Origin: Mycocentrospora acerina
Lineage: Eukaryota; Ascomycota; Dothideomycetes; Pleosporales
Assembly (NCBI GenBank): GCA_022701365.1
Contig: JAKUHH010000108.1
Span: 123,821 to 187,820 of the forward strand
DNA length: 64,000 nucleotides
Reading direction: 5' to 3'
Below, one piece after another: positions 11,435-22,531 of the stretch. Under the pieces are notes generated by a model. That model worked only from the letters and a program-made list of their open reading frames with translations. It made no database searches and had not been told where the DNA came from. Position 1 is the stretch's first letter; each line of letters begins with the position of its first letter. The translations under genes and the position numbers were made by a program.

Positions 11435-11928
11435 TCACCCAAGTCGCGCCGCGAGTTTCCCCTCCAAACAATCCACCACCCTCCTTGTCTTGACCTCCAT
11501 GGCCTTGAGCTCCGCCATAGCCTTGCGGTAGGGCGGCGTGCCGGTTTCCAGACGGTGGTCGTATTCTGTCTCGATGATGTGAAGCGGGTGGGGGGTTAGA
11601 GGTTTTTGTTTGGAGAGAGGGGGGGGGGGGGGGGGGGGGGGGGGNNNNNNNNNNNNNNNNNNNNNNNNNNNNNNNNNNNNNNNNNNNNNNNNNNNNNNNN
11701 NNNNNNNNNNNNNNNNNNNNNNNNNNNNNNNNNNNNNNNNNNNNNNNNNNNNNNNNNNNNNNNNNNNNNNNNNNNNNNNNNNNNNNNNNNNNNNNNNNNN
11801 NNNNNNNNNGGGGGGGGGGGGGGGGGGGGTGGCAGGTGGCTTACGATGGTGTTGTAGCTGGATTTGCAGGCGAGGAGGAGGGCGGTTGGGTCGTGCTTAA
11901 TTTGGGGGATTGGGGTAGGGATGTACAT
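11435..11928 (-). CDS. Small conserved-looking protein interrupted by an assembly gap
   Basis: Exon 1 (11928-11845) starts at ATG in MYIPTPIPQIKHDP and ends at a GTAAGC donor after KSSYNTI. Exon 2 (11569-11435) follows a CGAG acceptor, preceded by a CTAAC branch sequence, and encodes TEYDHRLETGTPPYRKAM followed by a helical basic region ending LEGKLAARLG. The product would be 72 aa, or 76 aa if an ATG at 11940 is used. The intervening sequence contains a poly-G run, 165 undetermined bases and another poly-G run, so the intron length is unknown and a further exon could be hidden in the gap. The C-terminal part looks like an amphipathic helix. No family recognised; cytosolic location is likely because no signal or membrane segment is visible. 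Confidence 0.5.
11621..11829. repeat. Poly-G tract surrounding an assembly gap
   Basis: A run of G (about 11621-11644), undetermined bases at 11645-11809, then another G run (11810-11829). Both flanks are the same homopolymer in the same orientation, so the missing sequence is probably an extended G tract that the sequencing could not cross. It lies inside the predicted intron of the small minus-strand gene. Confidence 0.9.
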
Positions 11929-11940
11929 GTGCATGTGCAT

Positions 11941-12554
11941 GTTTGGTGGGTGTTGGAGGGAGCTGGAGGATACAAATGGGGAGTTGAGCTTGTTGAAAGA
12001 GGACTCGCGGTTTTGTGTTTGTTTGGTGAGTTGGAGAGGAGAGGATGGGAGATTCGGCGTGTTTGATCTTGTATTTGAGCGTGAAGGAGTGGTTTTGTTG
12101 GATCTGAGTGAAAGACTATTGTGTGAAAAACAAGATTGGAGTGAAGAAGAAATACGCATGTAGTAGTGCTATATGCGATGGCTGGATGCTATCCTATAAG
12201 CCTGTACATCAATTCAGAGCATTTGCATGATTACATCCGACAGACATGAAGTGGTCTTGAGTAGTAATGTGGGGGGTGATTTTAAGGGTATCCCTACTTC
12301 ACATTCACTCTTTGGTATTGCCATGCATAACCTCGAAGCAGTCAAATTGTCATAATTTCTAGCTCTCAATCCCAAGACTCCACTCAATTCAGTAGTCGAA
12401 GAAGGAGCGATTGAAGAAAAAACATCTCTGAGTGTCAAAACCATTCATTATCTTTCGCCAACGTGAATAGACCTTCAATCTTTTAATCTCAGCCTAAATG
12501 TAAACACCCACCTTTACAATTTACCCATCTACGGGCCATCCTCGTCTTCAGGTC
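11941..12554. other. Intergenic spacer
   Basis: Upstream region of the small minus-strand gene and downstream region of the M28 peptidase gene. The open minus-strand frame extending to 12159 is Ser/Pro-rich leader-like sequence. No other feature seen. Confidence 0.5.
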
Positions 12555-15096
12555 TCATCCCTCATTTTCCAACCAAGCCGCCGCCTCGCCAATAGCCAAT
12601 GCCGCAACACTCACCCACCTCTGCACCACCAACTCATCATTGTCCTCAATACCCTCAACAATTCCGGGGAACGTCGCACCTGAGTATCCAGTCCACTTCC
12701 CTGGTGCAAATACGACGTGTTTGAACCATGGTCTACCATCCAGACCCTCGGCGTGCAAGAACTTTCTCTCCAGAAACTTGTATTTCGTATTGACTGTACG
12801 GATGGCGAGGTACAGCTTGACTTTTTCCCAGGGCTTCCACCAGGGGATGTCGTTATTGTAGTATTGGTCAAGGAGGTAAGCAGCAAAGGTATCATGAAGC
12901 TGTGAGGAGGAGAGGAAGCGGGATGTGGCTACTGTGAGAGGAGCGAATATGTCTACTTTGTCCGAGGAAGTTGCAGCAAAACCAGAGTCTACTGCCTTTT
13001 GCTTGACCGATTCAACATAGCGGATCAGGCCCAGTGCGTAGTTTGTGGCGTTGAGTTGCAGGACCGGGGTCTCGATTAGGCTTGCAGCTACTAATCCCCA
13101 CACCTGAGCGATTGTAGCGTGGTATTGGAAACTTGAATCTCCAAAACGCTCCATCCAGTCAAAAGAGTCGTAGTTGCTGTGATAGTGGTAGACGGGGGAA
13201 CCTTTACCGCCGCCAAGGTTACCTCCACCAAAACCCATGTCAATGCATGGGATGCCGGCAAAGTCTTGGAAAGCGGTAAAGTCGGAGCCAGAACCCATAG
13301 TTTCAATCCTCTTATCCCAGGTATTGTAGACGGATTGGCCGGGGATTGTCTGGTTGGGAGAAGGAACGAGGCGAACTGATATGGTTAGCACACTGAAACA
13401 TGTATATGCATCTAGGAGAGCTTACGAGTATCCTCTACCACCTTGTTGAGAAGAGGTGCGGCGGAAAGTTTAAAGTTCTGACCAATTGCGCCAACATCGA
13501 CATTCAGATAAGCAACAGCGGAGGCTGAGAGCCAAGGAAGGTACTCTTCCACCCACTCCGTGCTGCCAATCAAGCCGTACTCCTCTCCATCCCAGCTAGC
13601 AAACACAATAGTCCTCGTCGGCTTCCAGCCTGCTTGCAGAGCCAAACCGAAACCTCTGATGACCTCATTAAAGGCTGCTGAGCCACTGTTTGGGTCTCCA
13701 GCACCACCAGCAATCCATGCATCGCGGTGGTTACCTAATACGACAACCTCGTCTGGGATGGTACCGTTGATGACGCCAATGACGTTCCACATGGGTGTTG
13801 TAACATAGTCCTGTTCGTTCACAAGGTTGAGGACAAGGTGATCAGGCGAAGGGCCAATGTTGTACTTGACGCCCTTGTAGTCTAGGCCACCACCGTGCCA
13901 GTACTTGCTGAATGACGAGGCTTTCGGGCCATGGCCGTTGAGAGCTTTCAGCAGCGGCAGGGCATCTTGATACGAGATTGGAAGCGAGGGGATGTGTGGA
14001 ATGGCATGGTCGACGGGCATGCGAGGAGCTCCAGGCTTGGAAGGGTAGCCAGGTGTTGTTGGATCGCCTGGAGCGAAGCCTGTTGTGCGTCAGTACACGA
14101 AGTTATGCGTCACCAGTCAGGTCACCTACTCAAGAACTGGACGCTTCCCCTCTGCACACTACTCGGGTTTCTCGCCGGTCCTTCGGGGTACGGCGCATCG
14201 CCGTTCTTTTCAGTGACATCTCCATCATCGCCAGGATCAGTGTACAGGACGACACCAACCATGCCTTTCTCCTGCGCACGCTTAACCTTCAGCCCGCGGA
14301 AGATGCCACCGTACTTTGCCAGGGCAATCTTGCCCTTCAGATCGACATGGGCAGCTTCGAGCTCTTCAAAGTCCTTGTACGTGCCATAGTTGACAAAGAC
14401 ATACGGCGCCGTGACATTGCCTGAGGCGCTGTAGCCATGGAACGTAGGGATCCTCTCTGCAAGCTGGCTGGCCTTGTCTTCCTTCAGCACGTCCTCCTCC
14501 AGACTTGCTTCGTACTTGACTTCCCACTTGTGCCCCGCTACCTCGGCGCTCTTCTCCTTCTTGCCATGCTTGGTCTTCTCCAGCAGCGCCAGCCTGTGGC
14601 CCTTGGGGTAGTTGACGTAGACCTCGTAGTCCACAATGGCCGTATTCGCGACGCCAAACTCCTGCCACAGCTCCTTTGTCCACAGCGCCTGGCTGATGTT
14701 CTTTCCCGCGAGATGCGGCCCACTAGTGTAGTACCTGCTCCACTCGCGCGCCTTATCCGCATCTGGCGTCTCCAGCAGAATGGCCTGCAGATCCGCGTAC
14801 TCCAAGCCCGTCGACTGTCCCCAGCCATCAGGCACGTGCGATGCAGCAAACGGCCGTGTTATCGACCATGTCGCCACTGAATCCGATCCGTCGTCAAGCG
14901 GCGCAAAGATGAGCACTGTCGCTGCGACAACGCATCCCACCAGCACTACTCCCGTCAGAACTGACGTGCACACGGCACGCAGGCGGTGGTGGGGATAGCG
15001 GTCGCGATGCGGACGCACATCGACTGTCTGGATAAGAGGGGTGCGTTCGTCGGCCATGGCGCCGCTGGGCTTCTCATTGCTTGCGTGAAGCTTCAT
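12555..15096 (-). CDS. M28 zinc carboxypeptidase, glutamate carboxypeptidase II-like
   Basis: Type II membrane metallopeptidase of the transferrin-receptor/PSMA family, expected to remove C-terminal residues such as glutamate from peptides at the cell surface or vacuole. Model: 813 aa in three exons, 15096-14130, 14079-13426 and 13375-12555, with two 50-nt introns. A single hydrophobic segment lies at about residues 42-66 after an Arg/His-rich cytosolic tail. A protease-associated domain follows (GNVTAPYVFVNYG to the GDAPYPEGP region). The catalytic M28 domain shows the first zinc ligands in NHRDAW (around residue 440), the bridging aspartate in GGAGDPNSGSAAF, the catalytic Glu pair in WDGEEYGLIGS, the DVG after YLN, and the last His in YHSNYDS. 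The C-terminal dimerisation domain is present. An ATG at 15057 would give an 800-aa form. All key residues are intact, so it is probably active. Confidence 0.9.
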
Positions 15097-15728
15097 CAGC
15101 CACCAGCGGAATATGCAATTCTTCGTGGGGTTGGTGTGGGAGCGACGGAGCCGCAGAGCTGTAGAGCTGTAGAGCTTCGCGGAGCTATGAGGTGTGACAT
15201 GGGGCTGATGGCGTCACTGCTGATCCATCTTATCTTATCAATCAATCAGCTGGGAAGGAAGAGGGCAAACACGCGCCTGTCATGTCCAGCATGAGCGAGC
15301 AGTGGAACCCGTACGCACTGTCAGCACCTTAATTCGACGACTGTGAGGCGTTTATGGGAGGCTGTAGAGGATGCTTACTGGTTGTCGTTGGTGAGCTGCT
15401 GACTCTCTGCTGCGCCTACCTATCGTCAGCCTGAGACTCCTTACGTCTCATTGCTTTTGCGTGCATTCCTGAACAACATGCTGTAGCTCATGGCGAAATT
15501 CCATTGTTGTTGGCTTCTCTTTTCTTCTCGAGAAGCAACTTATTAAAATAGACGGTTGATTGGATTAGACTACAGCGTCCTTGGTCTGGTTCATTACACT
15601 GTTTACGGCACGTAGTCTCCCACCAAGGATGAATTGAGAACTCAATTCCTGCAATGCAATTCCCAACAAGCGTCCCCCAAGCTCCATGGTCCAAGATAAC
15701 AAATCACAGCCAACATTCCAGACAAATC
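15097..15728. other. Intergenic spacer
   Basis: Promoter side of the M28 peptidase and terminator side of the permease, both on the minus strand. Short frames only. No repeat, RNA gene or clear TATA element noticed. Confidence 0.6.
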
Positions 15729-17676
15729 TCACACCTTGCCCTCTGCCGTATGATCAACCGCCGTCAAATCCCTATCCTTGACTCTAACCCTCCTCGTCAA
15801 ATGCGCATTTCCACCTTCCACCTCTGCACCTCCATCTAGCAAATTCCCTGCCCCGTCATGCGTCCGATCCCACTCTTCAATATTCACATTCTTGACCTTC
15901 TTCAACGAATGCGTCACGCTTCCATCATAATCATTAACCATCGTCTCCGTCCTGATCTGATACTTGCCCAACTTGGGCAACACCTTGATCCACAGGAAAT
16001 AGTACGCCACCATGGCGACGATGAGTCCGATGCCGACAACGCAATACGTCGCGTACCAGAACGAGTAGTCGTTTTCCCTCGGGGGGAACCACGGCATGAT
16101 GAGGATGAAGAGGCAGACAAGTGCGGAGAGAATGAGTGCCGAGTGCCAGGCTTGAAAGGGCGGGGGAGGGAGACCCTGTTGACGGCGACGGTGGCGGAGG
16201 TAGTAGATCCCGACCACCATGAGGAAGATGAATATCGAATCAGGGTAGCTGCGTAGATCGACGAGAAAGTCGAATGCGTCACCAAAGGGAAGTGCGAGGA
16301 TAACAATGCATGTCATGGCCCACTTAAGTAGGATGGGCGCAAATGGCGTGCCAAAGGGTCGTGTCGAGGCCCATACATGTGGCCAGGGAATGACGCCCTG
16401 GCGAGCACACTCTCGGATTTGGCGCGTCGTGCCGATGATGACGGCCATGATGTTTCCGGCTGCACTGACGGCGATCAGGGCTGGGAGGCCGCGGGCGTGC
16501 TCGGAGCCAAAGACTGCTTCGAAAAACAAGGCTGCAGCGAGTTCGCCGGATTCACGAATCTCAGCGGCAGGGACGGCGGCGAAGTATGCGACGTTAGCAA
16601 GGACGTATAGAATGAAGACGACAACGAGAGAGATAGGCGCGACTCTCTTGAGGGTGGGGAAAGGATTCTACAACAGGCTGTCAGCGATGATGTGCTGATG
16701 AAAGCATAGAATGCCCGTACCTTGATCTCGTTGACCACGTTGAAAGCGTTTGCATACCCTTGATAGGCAAAGTTGATGCTGACAAGCGCATTGACAATAT
16801 CATTTCCATTGTTCGTAATCCCATCGAATGAGTTGTGGAAGTTGGCCCTTGGATTTTCAACTCTGGTGCCACCGCCCAAAACCACAAATCCAGTAATGAC
16901 AATGAAAAGCAGGATGACCAACTTGACCGCTGAAATCAAGTTCATCAGACGCATAGACCAGCGTGTAGATAGTAGGCACAACAGCGCCAGGAACGTGTAA
17001 GAACCCATGGCAAGGCCCTTGTTCTCCCACTCCGTCGCCGTGTGGCCCGCAGCCCGGAAAATGTAGCGAGCAAGTACAACAGCGTTACTGCTGGAAAATG
17101 AGAACGCCACAGTGAAGAAGGCATAGGTGACGGGAAAGAGAAACACTGGCTTTGGGTAGGCTTGCTCGAGATATGCAACCTGACCACCGGAGCGATTGGG
17201 GAAGAGCGAAGCATACTCCAGGTAGATCGCAAGAGATGCTATACTTGATCAGGACCAATGAGGAGATTGAACTCAAATTGTACTTACCAGCAGCAATGAT
17301 AAATCCAAAGATCCAGTACAAGATACTCAACCCTACAGAGTCCAACGCTCGCAAAATCGATCCCGCTGTAAACTCTGTCAGTAATAATTCCTACTCGCCC
17401 ACTGTGCCTTTGATGGAATTTGTACTCACGTGTACTAAAGACACCAGTTCCTACCATCTGACTGACATTGAGGAACAGAATTCCCGCCCAGCCAACATGG
17501 TATCCCAGGGGACTGACTTGCTCAACCGGCGCACCATTGCCATCCTGGTACACGGCAACTCCGTCGACAAACACCTGCTCTCCAATCTGAGCATTTTTCT
17601 CCTTGACAACCGATGCATCGACGTCCTCATCTGAGTTGTTCCCCCAAAACAACTTCTTAAAATGTGCAGCTGCCAT
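15729..17676 (-). CDS. High-affinity methionine permease (MUP1-like)
   Basis: Plasma-membrane amino-acid transporter of the APC superfamily, L-type (LAT) branch, related to yeast MUP1, which imports methionine and cysteine. Model: 593 aa in four exons, 17676-17430, 17365-17288, 17238-16721 and 16667-15729, with introns of 64, 49 and 53 nt that all restore frame. The first transmembrane helix contains the substrate-binding unwound motif GTGVFSTPGSIL, created only after splicing. About twelve hydrophobic helices follow, including SLAIYLEYASLFPNRSGG in helix 2. The N-terminus (about 55 residues) is acidic with lysines, consistent with ubiquitin-dependent turnover, and the C-terminus is a charged tail of about 90 residues. 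I chose the ATG at 17676; no in-frame ATG lies just upstream. Methionine as substrate is inferred from family resemblance. Confidence 0.85.
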
Positions 17677-18976
17677 GATGCCAACGGTCTGCAACTAGCA
17701 AGAAGCAAGCCGTCAATGTCGAGTGCTGACCGCCAAAGCCCAACTGTAGAGCCGTGCTAAATCATCTTGAGTATGCATGTTTCTTATATGCGCGTCTTGG
17801 ACCAAGACTTCCATTTGCTTGGTAGTGCCCAGGAAAGTTGCAACATCTGCCCAGCCTCGCGCCATCCGATAATATGCACCTTGGAACACCTGTTCAGTGG
17901 GAGATCAATTTCTCGGCGGCGTGTCGCCAAAATTTACTGCACAGAAGTAGAAGGTGGACAAGACATGCAATGTAACCGAGATGCTTGAATGTGGCGGATA
18001 TGATACATGGTGTATGTTGTGCGCACGTCGCAGGACGATGCGACGTTGACAAGAGCATCAAGTTGTTCGACATTCTCATTTGTTGTTTGTCTCGCAGGAC
18101 AAGGATATTGTTAACATGTGAACATGAAGTATATCATCACATCTGTGAGCTGTAGTAGACGAATCTCGTTGGCCATCATCGTACACATCTGAAGTAAGTC
18201 TTGAACTTGAGAGTGTGAGCCTCGCGAAGAAAACTGTGGCACGGTGTCTTCATTCCGCGAATGCGACATATAACCAAGGCCCTTATCTATCAAAGTGCTG
18301 GGGGTTCGAAAAACTTGTCTTCGCTTGTATCTTCGCTGCATGCTTCAATGCAACAGACTAAGCATACCAAGGCCGTTTTATAGATAGGTTGGCCTTGCGC
18401 TTTACCGTATTTGGTGCCTTGGTAGGTATTGGTTTGTTCGCATGTATGGTAGGGTAGTATGCTGAGCCCCAGAAGCGCGTGTCTTGCAAGGGTGGAATGG
18501 GGAAAGCGTTGCCCCATTCCTCGGGTGGGTATTCATGCGACAATCCTGACTACCTAACATATTTCCTTGCTCTTTCGCACGTGCGCATGCAGATCCTCTC
18601 GTTCTACCACCACAAACCTTTGCTACTGATAAGAAAGACTTGAACGCAAAGATCTGCACAAATCGTAAAGAGAATTTTTCAATGCATTTGGTAATAGCTA
18701 GGTCGACTAAGATAGCACAGAGTATTAGCGAAGGGGGTGGAAAGTGGAGAACGAAGAGCGGAGAAGGACAATGTATCTAATCGGATGGCGCTAATCGTCC
18801 CGTCTAAACAACAACCTCGGAACAACTCCCCTCACAGCACTCAGCGAGTCGTACCGAACAACAATACCAGACTACACTAGAACTTGTATGCAGAACCCAG
18901 TGAATCCAACCATGTCCCATCCATCTCCCAACACCAAAAAACCCATCCTACAAACACACGTTCCACCCAACCCACC
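17677..18976. other. Divergent promoter region
   Basis: About 1.3 kb between the divergent permease (minus) and thioesterase (plus) genes. Frames here are 60-85 codons and motif-free. It should hold both promoters; no specific operator could be recognised. Confidence 0.6.
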
Positions 18977-19660
18977 ATGACCTCCCCCAAACACGAGCAC
19001 ATCGAAGACCTCACCACCCTCCCATGGTGTCAAGCCCTCCTCTCCGACCCCAGCATAACCCGCATATCCAAACGCACCATCCCCGACCAACGCAAAGACG
19101 TGTCCAACTCCTTCTTCACCAAAACCCTCTTCACCGACGACGCAGTCCGCGCCTACGTTTCCTTATACCGCCCGGCAAAGCACGAGCGCAGCCTCGGCGC
19201 CGGCGTCGCAGTCTTCACCGGCGCAGCCCCACTAATGGACGAGCGCGACCACGCGCACAAAACCGCGCGCCTACGCAAACGACAGGAAGCCAAGGAAGAC
19301 AAAACCTGGGACCCACTCGATCCAGACACGCCCGAAGGCCTCATCCTGGTGTCTCTTGGGGAGGGGATTGATGGCGGGGTTAGGCGCCTACACGGCGGGG
19401 TGACGGCGACGCTGCTGGATCAGGTCATGGGCACGTTGATTTCGTATGCGTATGAGAATACGAGCGCGACGTCCGAGTTGCGGGTCAAGTATAAGAAGGC
19501 GATTACGACGCCGTGTGTGGTGCTTTGTCGGGCTAAGATTGTGAGGGAGAAGGGGAGGTGGACGGAGGTGATGGGGTGGATTGAGGATGGGGAGGGAACT
19601 GTGTTTGCGGAGGGGTGGGGCGCGTTTGTGCAGTACAAGGCTGGGGAGGGGAAGCTTTGA
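18977..19660 (+). CDS. Hotdog-fold thioesterase superfamily protein (PaaI/4HBT type)
   Basis: Likely acyl-CoA thioesterase of the hotdog fold, single exon, 227 aa from the ATG at 18977 (MTSPKHEH). The frame is open further upstream to 18884, but the later ATG has a CCACC context and gives the cleaner start. The diagnostic stretch is LHGGVTATLLDQVMG near residue 140-155, where HGG plus the acidic Asp on the central helix form the thioester site of the PaaI-like group. After it come the expected beta strands (ELRVKYKKAI, CRAKIVREKGRW, VFAEGWGAFVQYK). No targeting peptide is clear. Substrate cannot be predicted; in fungi such proteins are often uncharacterised or linked to acyl-CoA clearance. 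The divergent neighbour is the permease. Confidence 0.8.
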   Translation: MTSPKHEHIEDLTTLPWCQALLSDPSITRISKRTIPDQRKDVSNSFFTKTLFTDDAVRAYVSLYRPAKHERSLGAGVAVFTGAAPLMDERDHAHKTARLRKRQEAKEDKTWDPLDPDTPEGLILVSLGEGIDGGVRRLHGGVTATLLDQVMGTLISYAYENTSATSELRVKYKKAITTPCVVLCRAKIVREKGRWTEVMGWIEDGEGTVFAEGWGAFVQYKAGEGKL

Positions 19661-20169
19661 GAGTATGACGATGGTGTATTTTATGTTAAAAAAAACGGCA
19701 AGGATTATTGTTTATCTGCATAATAGAGCCTTTGAGTCATAGGTAAGTGGCAAGGCTTGTTTTGAGCACAAAGTGAAAGGTGGATACGGAGCTTCATGGA
19801 TGGGGGAAATTTGGTAATTACTCTCTAAACCTATGTAGGCGAAATCTAGTAATTTAGTCATTACTAACAACTCACTTAATAGTTATCAAATATCTCCATC
19901 CATGCTGAGCATGAATGAGGTGGTGATGATAGTGAAGAAGGCAATTGGACTAAATGGACCCGAAAAGAGTTAATCGGGGCAATTTGTTGACAAGTCGAGA
20001 ATATGCCACAGGAAACCACCCAAACAAACGGAAAATACAAGAGTTGAACACGAGTAAGTTATAACGAGCAAATAGACCAATAGATCTTCATAATAACAAA
20101 TTATCCCAGATCATCAATTTTTGGGCCCAAACCAACTCCTCATATATATACATGAAAAACCTACATCTC
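19661..20169. other. Convergent intergenic spacer
   Basis: AT-rich 3' region between the convergent thioesterase and lactonase genes. Contains an A-rich stretch near 19687 that may serve 3'-end formation. Nothing else seen. Confidence 0.6.
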
Positions 20170-21267
20170 TTAGCACAGACCAAAGTCTCTGCAAATCTCC
20201 CGACCAACAGCCTTCAAATTCTCCACAATCCACAACTGGCTATTGCTAAATACCAGCACAGCTCCCGGCAAGAAGGCAAGATTGTTGCTATCAACCCCAA
20301 GCCAGATCTTACCGAGCAACTTGCCCTCAGAATTCCAAATGTGCACCCCGTCACCGCATGCTGCCCACACGTTCCCCTCGGTATCGGTATGGATTCCATC
20401 GGGGAGGCCAATGTCGGTATATGCGAAAACGCGGCGGTTAGAGAGACGCCGTGAGTCCTCGATGTCATATGCGTAGATGGTAGCTGGGAGTGAGGGATTG
20501 CGATTTGATTGCTGAGAACCTGTGTCGCTGACGTAAAGTGTCTCTAAATCTGGAGAGAACTCGAGGCCGTTGGGCTGGATGAAGCCATCTGCCACAACGG
20601 CAATCTCTCCTGTCGCAGGGTTGAAGCGGTAGACGTGTTTTGGGACATCAGTGGCTGGACGGAAGTCCTGGAAGAAGCCATAGTCGGTATCAGTGAACCA
20701 GATTTCGCCCGTCTCAGGGTGCTGGCGTGCATCGTTGATGCCGCTGAAGTTACGGCCAAGGTAAGAATTGATAATGGGGCCAGATTCGCCAGTCACGGGA
20801 TCGACAGAGATGAGGGCAGAGTGATTGTTGAAGTCGCCTTGGTCGCAGAAGAGGAGGTGTGAGGCGGTGTTGTTAGTACCGTTGTGTTGTGTGCCAGGCG
20901 GGTAGTAAGACGTAGCGCCATTGGGTGTAGAGAGGCGGTCGTAGCGGGTTGATGTGATATTGTAGTTAGTGTCGGCAAGGTCGACAATTGTGACATTCTG
21001 GACGTTATCCAGTGACCCAGCCCAGTTGCTGGTAATATAGATTTTGTTGGTAGCTTTGTTATAGACACCCCCTTCGTGGAAAGCTTGCCAGTCAAGGTTA
21101 TGCAACTGGCGTGCTGTTGCGTTCTCACCGATGACATTCACAAAACTATCATCGTAGGAGAGGAGGCTGATGACATCGGGGTTGGAGGTGTTGGTAGTGA
21201 CAAGAGTGTCGAGATATGATGGGTTGGTTGCAAAGGACAATAGATTCACGGGGATGATGCTTGACAT
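20170..21267 (-). CDS. SMP-30/gluconolactonase family lactonohydrolase
   Basis: Six-bladed beta-propeller hydrolase of the SMP-30/lactonohydrolase family, expected to open sugar or aldonate lactones. Single exon, 365 aa. Diagnostic features are the metal-binding segments: HEGGVYNKATNKIYITSNW near residue 65-85, the GINDARQHPETGEIWFTDTDYGF strand pair around residue 175, the QPNGLEFSPD motif around 228, and the GLPDGIHTDTEGNVWAAC motif around 290, which carry the Asn/Asp ligands typical of the active site. Unlike many fungal lactonohydrolases, no signal peptide is obvious at the chosen start (MSSIIPVNLLSF), although several N-x-S/T sites hint at secretion. A 75-codon frame overlaps the start from upstream, so either an overlapping upstream ORF or an unmodelled 5' exon is possible. 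Catalytic identity is a family inference. Confidence 0.85.
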   Translation of the reverse strand: MSSIIPVNLLSFATNPSYLDTLVTTNTSNPDVISLLSYDDSFVNVIGENATARQLHNLDWQAFHEGGVYNKATNKIYITSNWAGSLDNVQNVTIVDLADTNYNITSTRYDRLSTPNGATSYYPPGTQHNGTNNTASHLLFCDQGDFNNHSALISVDPVTGESGPIINSYLGRNFSGINDARQHPETGEIWFTDTDYGFFQDFRPATDVPKHVYRFNPATGEIAVVADGFIQPNGLEFSPDLETLYVSDTGSQQSNRNPSLPATIYAYDIEDSRRLSNRRVFAYTDIGLPDGIHTDTEGNVWAACGDGVHIWNSEGKLLGKIWLGVDSNNLAFLPGAVLVFSNSQLWIVENLKAVGREICRDFGLC

Positions 21268-22531
21268 GGTCGTAGTTGTCGCCCGATGGGAAGATTGCAG
21301 ATGTTGAACAGGTTTCCAAGATTCAGTCTTTCTGTGGATTGAAGCAACTGTTTAAATAGTCTCTGCAAAATTTCAATCGTATTTGCATCTACGCGGCCCT
21401 GATCTTCATTACCCACATGTGTCGCAACCGGTGTGTGGCTCAACGTCACTAGTCTCTCAGCATCAATTGGCATTTCTTATGTTGTCTTGGTATTGAGTGA
21501 ATTGGTGTAGGATTTCGGCAGTCGTAGCGAAGAATCGGGGATGGCCTGGTACCATTGTGGGGCCGAGGTGGAGAAACATTGTTCATAATACCGCCGATAA
21601 GCTGCTTTGGAAGAGCAGGAATAAAGCTAGTCTGGTTTCGTCTATATCGCGACCCTTTAATGACAGAGCTTTAGGATTGAAGGATTGGGTTTGATGTTGA
21701 GGTTGGGGTGGAGGCTTGAACACCCGCTGGCCTTAGAGACGTATAAATCTTCTCGCCAGAAAGAGCGTTGACTCTAAAGCAAGCCCATGGCATGCTAGAT
21801 CCGATGATCAGCTAATCGTTCGAGTCAGTTAATCATCTCCACTTGTTAGACCATCTTTACGTTTAAATCTAATAGCTCTGTCAGCTTTTCAGTTGCTCGA
21901 TATCAACTTTGATCGTTGGCTTCATGGATAGTGTTTAAGAAGTGCTGATGAGTGCAGGTAGGTTATGCAACAAGTCATTGTGTAAACAATAGATATTAGG
22001 ATTGTTAAAAAAAATAAAAGCAAAGGGAACCAAGTGCTGACTACATGTTAAATTACAGTACTTGAACGGAAAATGAAAACTTCAAGACGTCGACGCAACA
22101 AGGCAGAAGAAGCTGGTTGATGGTGATGGCTGACGGTTATAGAAGTCGCTTATCGTAGCTGCCGATCAGGGTCTGGCCCGCCAGGCACATTTCGTCCCGC
22201 ACGCCGCCCGCGTGTCATCGTCCTGTCACTAAGAAATTTACGCCGCAAACTCGTGTTGCAACTGTCTCTGAGCCATGGCGCAAACGCTTGAATTCTCCAC
22301 ATTTTGCATGAGTATACGTGACACGCAGAAGTTTTGAACGTTGCCTCTATCCACACCTGTAGCTTCCATCGTTGCCTGACTTGACTGAGGGGCAATTTGA
22401 CCAGCGTCTCCAGCCTTTGAAAGCTACAACGTTTTTTTCTCTCGCAGAAGAATACGGCATTGCTACTGGGCTAGCACATAACCACTGCATCGGCGTCTCT
22501 GCGCGTACCGGCCTGCTTCTGTGCAACCACC
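21268..22531. other. Divergent promoter region
   Basis: About 1.26 kb between divergent lactonase and SET-domain genes. Includes AT-rich sequence around 21960-22080. Apart from the overlapping frame at 21246-21473 noted separately, no feature is supported. Confidence 0.6.
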
